Assembly: GCA_016207985.1 (NCBI GenBank)
Contig: JACQYX010000373.1
Location: 1 to 6,961 of the forward strand
DNA length: 6,961 bases
Source: Ignavibacteriales bacterium
Lineage (GTDB): Bacteria > Bacteroidota > Ignavibacteria > UBA10030 > SZUA-254
Direction of reading: 5' to 3'
Positions 1 to 4,440 of the stretch are shown piece by piece. The position numbers and the translations under genes were made by a program. The notes beneath the pieces are model-generated. The model did not search any database and was not told where the DNA came from. It saw nothing but the letters and a program-made list of their open reading frames with translations. The stretch's first letter is position 1, and every line of letters starts with the position of its first letter.

Positions 1-1
1 A

Positions 2-713
2 TCCACCGACATCTACTGTCAAAGAATATTATCCACAGGTCAAGCCGCCTGGCTTGCCAATGGCCTTCCGATATGTACAGCTCAAAATACTCAATGGAAT
101 GTTCAAATAATACCGGATACAATAGGCGGTGCGATTATATCGTGGCAAGATAGACGTAATAGTACTTATGACAATATTTTTGCACAGCGGATAGATGCGT
201 ATGGTAATATTAAATGGATGTACAATGGTATCCAGATCGCTCAAACGTTGGGAACTCAATATTATCCGCAGATGATTTCCGATTGGTCGGGTGGAGCGAT
301 TATTATATGGCAGGATAATCGAAAAGGCACTGATTACGATATCTTTGCCCAACGTATTAATCGTGAGGGAGGGCTTTTATGGGGAACAAGTGGTACCGAT
401 GTCTGCGCCGCAATCGGACATCAATATAATCCACGAATTATTTTTCAAAATTCCTATTTTATTGTCGCCTGGCAAGATAAACGGCACAATGATTTTGATA
501 TTTACGCACAGCGGCTTAATCTACAAGGGCAACCGCTTTGGTCTTCTGATGGTAATCCGGTAGCCACGTTACCCTTAGACCAATTCATGCCTCAAATAAC
601 AATCGACGGTGCGAATGGTGCGATTATAACATGGGCAGATTATCATCTTAACAACGGCTCGACCGATCTTTATTCCCAACGGATCGGAGCGAACGGATTA
701 CCTGCCGGGGGAT
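2..713 (+). repeat. Four tandem WQD/AQR protein repeats
   Basis: Coding repeats with a period of 54-55 residues: the WQD or WAD triplets start at partial-protein residues 48, 103, 157 and 211, and the AQR or SQR triplets at 61, 116, 169 and 225. The first unit is cut by the window edge, so more units probably lie upstream. The fourth is the most diverged (WAD instead of WQD, SQR instead of AQR), as is common for the last blade. The repeats are diverged at DNA level, so this is an old protein repeat and not a recent tandem duplication. Confidence 0.85.
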
Positions 714-1711
714 GTTACAGAACGTTCATCCAGGATAGCCTCGGCTCGAAATCAAAGCGATTTAAACGATCGAACAGAATTATAAGTATTCCCAATGCCG
801 GAAATGTCCGTGATTCGATATTCCGACGTGGTGTTTTCCCGTATGGTCTGTTTATCGGTGTTGAACGACGCGACAGCTTAAAAAAATATGGTTGGATACG
901 TTATACGAGAGCATCGATGGTTCGGAGAGCATTACCCCAGTCAGGAATGCCAAGACCGTTTGATTGGATTGTGGATCGACTATTTGTAGGTGAGAAGAAG
1001 AACCTGAGACCGCTGAGATATGATAATCAAGTCGTTGGTGAGCTTCTCGCACTTAAGCTTAACATCGCTGCGAGTGATGCAGGGATAACTCAAGGGCAAT
1101 TAGGTGATATTGTCTTTCAGGATACCACCCAAAATAATCCACTCAACAATAAAAAGTTACGGCAAATTGCTTCTACCGTCGATAGTATGTTGACGATGTG
1201 GTCGTGGTACAAGAATCTGAATTATTCTCTGATTGGCAATACGTTGCAGCGAATCAATGCTGCATTTCATGGTATATTTGATACGATCTCTACGAGTCCC
1301 CTAAGGTTTACTTCTACGCAGGCGTTATTCTCAGTACCATTCTTACGACCCAGCGTGGATCCGCCGACAATAATTCCGGAATTCCATGCAATGATGATCG
1401 AAGATGAGCTGCCAGAGAATTTTGCTCTTCTCCAAAATTATCCGAATCCATTCAATCCGCTGACAACGATCGAATTCAATCTTCCCGAGCCGGCAACAGT
1501 CACTTTGAAGATTTATAATATTCTCGGTCAGGAGGTTGGTGTTCTTATCGATCATACGATGATGGAAGATGATAATTATATCATTGATTTCTATGCTTCA
1601 TCCGCCTCAGGCGGATTATCTTCAGGTGTTTACTTCTACCGATTGCTTGCTGAGCCGCTATCGGGCGGTGAGGTAAGAAATCTCGTCAAAAAGATGGTTG
1701 TTTTAAAATAA
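2..1711 (+). CDS. T9SS-exported WQD/AQR-repeat surface protein, 5'-truncated by window edge
   Basis: The reading frame is open from base 2 to the TAA at 1709-1711, giving 569 visible residues; the true start and any signal peptide lie left of the window. An in-frame ATG at 218 falls inside a repeat and is not a credible start. Residues 1-237 carry four repeats of about 54 residues. Each has a GGAIIxWQDxR strand (WQD at 48, 103 and 157; WAD at 211) and a DIxAQRI strand about 12 residues later, the layout of a beta-propeller-like fold. Residues 239-423 form a globular domain also present in the next gene, with FVGEKKN, GELLALK and ASDAGIT motifs. A proline-rich linker leads to a sorting domain from residue 474 (QNYPNPFNP, LKIYNILGQEV, SSGVYFYR, final KKMVVLK). 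Such C-terminal domains direct T9SS export and surface attachment or release. The ligand or activity is unknown. It probably forms an operon with the gene at 1741. Confidence 0.9.
   Translation, partial: STDIYCQRILSTGQAAWLANGLPICTAQNTQWNVQIIPDTIGGAIISWQDRRNSTYDNIFAQRIDAYGNIKWMYNGIQIAQTLGTQYYPQMISDWSGGAIIIWQDNRKGTDYDIFAQRINREGGLLWGTSGTDVCAAIGHQYNPRIIFQNSYFIVAWQDKRHNDFDIYAQRLNLQGQPLWSSDGNPVATLPLDQFMPQITIDGANGAIITWADYHLNNGSTDLYSQRIGANGLPAGGCYRTFIQDSLGSKSKRFKRSNRIISIPNAGNVRDSIFRRGVFPYGLFIGVERRDSLKKYGWIRYTRASMVRRALPQSGMPRPFDWIVDRLFVGEKKNLRPLRYDNQVVGELLALKLNIAASDAGITQGQLGDIVFQDTTQNNPLNNKKLRQIASTVDSMLTMWSWYKNLNYSLIGNTLQRINAAFHGIFDTISTSPLRFTSTQALFSVPFLRPSVDPPTIIPEFHAMMIEDELPENFALLQNYPNPFNPLTTIEFNLPEPATVTLKIYNILGQEVGVLIDHTMMEDDNYIIDFYASSASGGLSSGVYFYRLLAEPLSGGEVRNLVKKMVVLK
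716..1270 (+). repeat. Shared globular domain, copy 1 (within the first gene)
   Basis: Residues 239-423 of the partial protein, beginning YRTFIQDSL and ending RINAAFH. The core from KYGWIRY to DSMLT aligns without gaps to the second copy at 3091-3660, with 48 identical of 104 positions by hand count. The most conserved blocks are YGW, FVGEKKN, GELxALK, ASDAGIT, GD and LRQIA. The charged FVGEKKN and ASDAGIT blocks are almost invariant between the copies, which suggests a structural or binding core. I do not recognise a named family with certainty. Confidence 0.8.
1421..1708 (+). other. T9SS type A sorting domain of the first gene
   Basis: Residues 474-569 of the partial protein. It has the canonical order: QNYPNPFNP turn, a TTIEFNLP strand, VTLKIYNILGQEV, SGVYFYR, and a basic hydrophobic end (KKMVVLK). 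It matches the sorting domain of the second gene at 28 of the first 39 positions, closer than either is to the third gene's domain. Compared with the other two it carries a slightly longer insert (AEPLSGGEV) before the last strand. Confidence 0.92.
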
Positions 1712-1721
1712 TTTCTCGAAC

Positions 1722-1729
1722 GAAAGGGG
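1722..1729 (+). promoter_or_regulatory. Weak ribosome binding site candidate for the gene at 1741
   Basis: A purine run, GAAAGGGG, ends 11 bases before the ATG at 1741. This is further away than an ideal Shine-Dalgarno site, but it is the only purine-rich stretch in the 29-base gap. The short gap supports co-transcription with the upstream gene. Confidence 0.45.
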
Positions 1730-1740
1730 TTATAATCCCT

Positions 1741-4074
1741 ATGAATACTTCTAAGGTTGGAATTTTATTCATCCTTGTGGTGGCATTTCTATCAAATTCA
1801 TTTTCCCAAAACACACGACAATGGGTCGCTCACGTTTCTGGTACATCGAAGAGCGGTAGTAATTCCGGTACTGCGATGGCGATAGATCGTTCCGGTAATT
1901 TACTCGTTACCGGCTGGGTGACCAATACAGGTACACCGGGTATCGATATTGTTACGATTAAATATGCACCGGACGGCGAGGAGCTGAAAAGAGTGTACTA
2001 TTCTGGATCAGGGACAGATAAAGCACTGGCTATAGCGGTTGATTCAGGGAGAAATGTATACATAACCGGTATTACCTCCGCAGGTAGTTCTAATTTTAAT
2101 TTCATCACGATCAAATACGATAGCAATCTTCAGCAGCTTTGGGCAACACCGCAGCAGTACAACGGACCTGGGAATGGAGATGATCAGCCGGTAGCGATAG
2201 CTGTAAACGACTCTCTCAATGTATTCGTCACGGGATGGAGTAAAGGAGACGATACAAACTTCGATTATGTTACAATCAAATACAATTCGATAGGTGAAGA
2301 AAAATGGGTGAAGAGATATAACGGTCCGGCAAATAGTGTAGACAGTGCACTTGGCATGGTGCTGTATCGTAATGCCGATGTATTTGTTACGGGAACAAGT
2401 GTCGATTCCGGTTACGATTATTTCACAATCAAATATAGTCCTACTTCGGGTGATTCGCTCTGGTCGAGTCGATATAACGGTTTTGGTCTCGGTAACGATG
2501 TTGCCCGTGGTATAGTAAGGAATTCCGATGGAGAGATATTTATCGCTGGCAGCAGCCAGAATGCTGTCGGTGATTATGATTATCTCGCCATCGCGTACAG
2601 TTCTTCCGGGACGCAGCAGTGGGAAAGCAGGTATAACGGACCAACAAATACAAACGATTATGCGAGTGCAATCGGACTTTCTGGGACGAATAGAATTTAT
2701 GTAACCGGCAAGAGTATAAATACGGGAACATTCAACGATATTGTAACCGTTTGTTTCGCGCAGAATGACGGCGATTCGAATTGGGTAAGATCGTATAACG
2801 GAACTGCAAACGATGAAGATATAGGAATTGCTACAACAGGAGGGAATAATCCTTATTTTATCGGCTCAAGTGTCGGAACGGGTGTTGGTAAAGATTATGC
2901 TCTCATACAGCATAATGGAAACAACGGTAACCTGAACCTTCAGGTTCGATATAACGGATACGCTAACAGCGACGATGTTCCATATGCCCTCGTATCTTCG
3001 AGTGGAGCAGTGTATGTAACCGGTACGAGTAAGAAATTAAAAGGCTCGGAAATTCTAACGATTAAATTTGTCGATGAAGAGGATTTATTTTATCGTTCTT
3101 TCATACAAGAAAGCCTGGCATTGAAAGCTGTGAGTTTGAAATCGTCGGCTAAACCGAACGAAGGTACTGTTTGTGAAGAAGCCATGAAACTTGCTTATCC
3201 GAAAATTAAAAGAGGTTACGCAGGTTATCCCGGCGGAATGTACGTGGGCAATGCAAATCCTGACAGCGCATCCTCTTATGGTTGGATGAGATTTGAAAAA
3301 GGGAAGAGTGTCTCGGCATACCTTCCCGATACCGGTGCTGCCCGGTACTTCGATCTGTACAACGATGATCCGTTTGTCGGTGAGAAGAAAAATCCGAAGA
3401 AGGATAAGCACAATAATCGACTCGCCGGAGAATTGATCGCGCTTAAAATCGGAATCGGTGCGAGCGATGCGGGCATTACGCCGCCAATGTTCGGCGACCT
3501 GCGGTATGACGACGGCAATTCATTGAATCCCTACAGAGATAAAACACTGCGACAGATTGCTGCACTTGCCGATAATTACTTGACGTACGGCAGTAGATAT
3601 CCATCTGTTGTTTGGAATCAGTTAGACACAGTCCTTACGCGCATCAACCATGCTTTCCACGATACGCTGAAGATTGTCAGCAGGCAAGCCCTTGTCGTTA
3701 CAGGTGTTAGACTTCTAGATAGTGTTTGGTATCTCAAAGAAGCCATCGCTCCGTTGATTGAGCCGCTCGCATTCGACCGCAGCTCACTCGATCTGGTTCC
3801 TGAAAAATTTGAATTGTACCAGAATTACCCGAATCCCTTCAATCCCACTACGACGATTTCATTTGATCTGCCAGAAGCATCTTTGGTAACTTTAAAAATT
3901 TATGATATGTTAGGTCGAGAAGTCGAAACTGTATTCGACGAGATCGAGTTTGAAGAAGGGAATCATGAAATTCTATACGATGCAAGCTCCCTCGCTACCG
4001 GGGTATATTTCTATAGAACCGTAGTGAATGGTGGAGAACATCATCAAATCAAAAAGATGTTACTCGTGAAATAA
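1741..4074 (+). CDS. Secreted SBBP beta-propeller protein with shared C-terminal domain and T9SS sorting domain
   Basis: A complete 777-residue protein. Residues 1-23 are a Sec signal peptide: Lys5, then a hydrophobic core (VGILFILVVAFL), with likely cleavage near FSQ. Residues 44-446 hold about eight SBBP-type repeats of about 52 residues, each with a pattern like NVYVTGxS, DYxTIKY, W and RYNGPxNxxD, expected to form one beta-propeller. The seventh unit is degraded (YFIGSS, ALIQHNG). Residues 451-640 are the domain shared with the upstream gene, here with PFVGEKKN (544-551), GELIALK (563-569) and ASDAGIT (574-580). A linker of about 45 residues leads to the T9SS sorting domain at 690-777 (QNYPNPFNPTTTI, LKIYDMLGREV, ATGVYFYR, IKKMLLVK). 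The protein should pass the inner membrane by Sec and the outer membrane by the T9SS. No catalytic motif is recognised; adhesion, ligand binding or polymer binding are all possible. The ATG follows the upstream stop by 29 bases, so an operon is likely. Confidence 0.93.
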   Translation: MNTSKVGILFILVVAFLSNSFSQNTRQWVAHVSGTSKSGSNSGTAMAIDRSGNLLVTGWVTNTGTPGIDIVTIKYAPDGEELKRVYYSGSGTDKALAIAVDSGRNVYITGITSAGSSNFNFITIKYDSNLQQLWATPQQYNGPGNGDDQPVAIAVNDSLNVFVTGWSKGDDTNFDYVTIKYNSIGEEKWVKRYNGPANSVDSALGMVLYRNADVFVTGTSVDSGYDYFTIKYSPTSGDSLWSSRYNGFGLGNDVARGIVRNSDGEIFIAGSSQNAVGDYDYLAIAYSSSGTQQWESRYNGPTNTNDYASAIGLSGTNRIYVTGKSINTGTFNDIVTVCFAQNDGDSNWVRSYNGTANDEDIGIATTGGNNPYFIGSSVGTGVGKDYALIQHNGNNGNLNLQVRYNGYANSDDVPYALVSSSGAVYVTGTSKKLKGSEILTIKFVDEEDLFYRSFIQESLALKAVSLKSSAKPNEGTVCEEAMKLAYPKIKRGYAGYPGGMYVGNANPDSASSYGWMRFEKGKSVSAYLPDTGAARYFDLYNDDPFVGEKKNPKKDKHNNRLAGELIALKIGIGASDAGITPPMFGDLRYDDGNSLNPYRDKTLRQIAALADNYLTYGSRYPSVVWNQLDTVLTRINHAFHDTLKIVSRQALVVTGVRLLDSVWYLKEAIAPLIEPLAFDRSSLDLVPEKFELYQNYPNPFNPTTTISFDLPEASLVTLKIYDMLGREVETVFDEIEFEEGNHEILYDASSLATGVYFYRTVVNGGEHHQIKKMLLVK
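1870..3078 (+). repeat. About eight SBBP-type beta-propeller repeats
   Basis: Residues 44-446 of the second gene. The VTG-like strand recurs near residues 56, 108, 163, 216, 268, 321, 373 and 426, a period of about 52-55, and the IKY-like strand follows about 16-20 residues later. The RYNG linker with a following Asn/Asp-rich turn (NGPANSVD, NGPTNTND, NGYANSDD) closes most units. Asp- and Asn-rich loops could bind metal, but this is inference. Eight blades would suit a single eight-bladed propeller or a seven-bladed one with an extra capping unit. Confidence 0.82.
3091..3660 (+). repeat. Shared globular domain, copy 2 (within the second gene)
   Basis: Residues 451-640, beginning YRSFIQESL and ending RINHAFH. 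It is the homologue of the segment at 716-1270, matching at both ends as well as in the core (FIQ[DE]SL at the start, L.RIN.AFH at the end). It is about five residues longer; the difference lies in the variable stretch before YGW, which here contains GYAGYPGGMYVG. Its position between a propeller and a sorting domain is the same as in copy 1. Confidence 0.8.
3808..4071 (+). other. T9SS type A sorting domain of the second gene
   Basis: Residues 690-777, starting FELYQNYPNPFNP and ending KKMLLVK. It contains the standard LKIYDMLGREV and TGVYFYR strands. It is the closest relative in this window of the first gene's sorting domain. Confidence 0.93.
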
Positions 4075-4077
4075 GTC

Positions 4078-4117
4078 AGAAGTCCGACTTCTTCTGAGTA
4101 TGCGAAATCGGACTTCT
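4078..4117 (+). terminator. Inverted repeat just after the second gene, possible weak terminator
   Basis: AGAAGTCCGA (4078-4087) pairs perfectly with TCGGACTTCT (4108-4117) across a 20-base loop, starting four bases after the TAA at 4072-4074. The left arm is also part of a shorter near-palindrome, AGAAGTC-C-GACTTCT (4078-4092), so the two foldings compete. The downstream tail is only loosely T-rich (ATTGTTTTATTA), not a true T-run, so efficient intrinsic termination is uncertain. The site could also be a scattered repeat. Confidence 0.5.
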
Positions 4118-4137
4118 ACAATTGTTTTATTACCTAC

Positions 4138-4158
4138 ATACCAACTCTTGTTTGGTAT
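4138..4158 (+). repeat. Small perfect inverted repeat (hairpin 2)
   Basis: ATACCAA (4138-4144) pairs with TTGGTAT (4152-4158) across the seven-base loop CTCTTGT. It lies between two larger inverted repeats in the same intergenic region. It is short enough to arise by chance on its own, but its place in a row of three hairpins makes it worth listing. Confidence 0.5.
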
Positions 4159-4165
4159 TGCTGAT

Positions 4166-4230
4166 GTGTGAGTCCGGACCCCACGTTGTAATCAAGTCGC
4201 CTCCCCTTGATGCAACCACCGGACTCGCAC
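4166..4230 (+). repeat. Long imperfect hairpin (hairpin 3), possible structured RNA or palindromic repeat element
   Basis: GTGTGAGTCCGG (4166-4177) pairs with CCGGACTCGCAC (4219-4230), 12 pairs with one G-U. After an asymmetric internal loop, 4185-4189 pairs with 4212-4216 (one G-U), A4190 is bulged, and ATCAAG (4191-4196) pairs with CTTGAT (4206-4211). The apical loop is nine bases, 4197-4205. In total 23 pairs lie in 65 bases, too regular for a chance fold in my judgement. No T-run follows, so it does not look like a terminator. Its stem nucleus AGTCCG/CGGACT recurs in the hairpin at 4078-4117. Candidate identities are a REP-like palindromic element, a small RNA, or a 5'-leader structure for the gene at 4441. 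Confidence 0.65.
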
Positions 4231-4429
4231 GCTTATATTTGAATCGGGAAATAAAGAAATTGTCGCATTCTTACTGACTTTCCTTGTATTTTGCATCGGT
4301 TTTTATTAAATTGGATTTGCCTGTAAATGACGTAACCTCGGCGAATTATTATCACAACTTATTGTCGTTATCTGATTTTTTTTCACAAGATCACTTAGAA
4401 AATAACTTTATTGTTTAATCTATCTTCAC
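4231..4429. other. AT-rich leader without a gene
   Basis: I see no credible coding frame on either strand here. It contains the promoter candidates described separately and a run of eight T at 4376-4383. That run has no GC-rich stem in front of it, so it is not an intrinsic terminator. Confidence 0.6.
4284..4314 (+). promoter_or_regulatory. Weak promoter candidate for the gene at 4441
   Basis: TTGTAT (4284-4289) is followed after 17 bases by TAAATT (4307-4312). Read against the Bacteroidota consensus it is TTG, 20 bases, then TAAATTGG, which keeps five of the six fixed bases of TAnnTTTG. It would give a leader of roughly 120 bases. A second -7-like box, TATATTTG (4234-4241), matches TAnnTTTG fully but its nearest TTG (4207-4209) is 24 bases upstream, outside the usual spacing. 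Neither is more than a candidate. Confidence 0.28.
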
Positions 4430-4435
4430 AAGGAG
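4430..4435 (+). promoter_or_regulatory. Shine-Dalgarno site that fixes the start at 4441
   Basis: AAGGAG lies five bases before ATG 4441. It decides between this ATG and an in-frame TTG at 4411, ten codons upstream, which has no such site and would put a polar stretch (FNLSSQGAF) in front of the signal peptide. Confidence 0.8.
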
Positions 4436-4440
4436 CTTTT

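Noticed and set aside
218..220. ATG at 218 as the start of the first gene
   Set aside because: The frame is open and coding to base 2, with an intact WQD/AQR repeat before it, and there is no signal peptide after it. The ATG is an internal Met just after a repeat-ending Trp.
714..718. Cysteine just before the shared domain of the first gene (GGCYRTF) as a lipobox
   Set aside because: It lies in the middle of the protein with no hydrophobic signal segment before it, and the second gene's copy has no equivalent cysteine.
1731..1736. TATAAT in the gap before the second gene, as a -10 box
   Set aside because: It is only four bases from the ATG, no -35 or TTG box is correctly placed, and the transcript would have almost no leader.
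3085..3518. Minus-strand open frames opposite the shared domain and other small antisense frames across the window
   Set aside because: They overlap clearly conserved coding sequence on the + strand, lack ribosome binding sites and show no recognisable protein features, so they are shadow frames.
4166..4230. Integron attC site or intrinsic terminator
   Set aside because: The ends lack the attC core motifs and no T-run follows the stem. No integrase is in view.
4376..4383. Eight-T run as an intrinsic terminator
   Set aside because: No GC-rich stem precedes it; it lies in a generally AT-rich leader.
4411..4440. TTG at 4411 as the start of the third gene
   Set aside because: It has no ribosome binding site and adds a polar extension before the signal peptide, while ATG 4441 has AAGGAG five bases upstream and begins directly with a good signal peptide.
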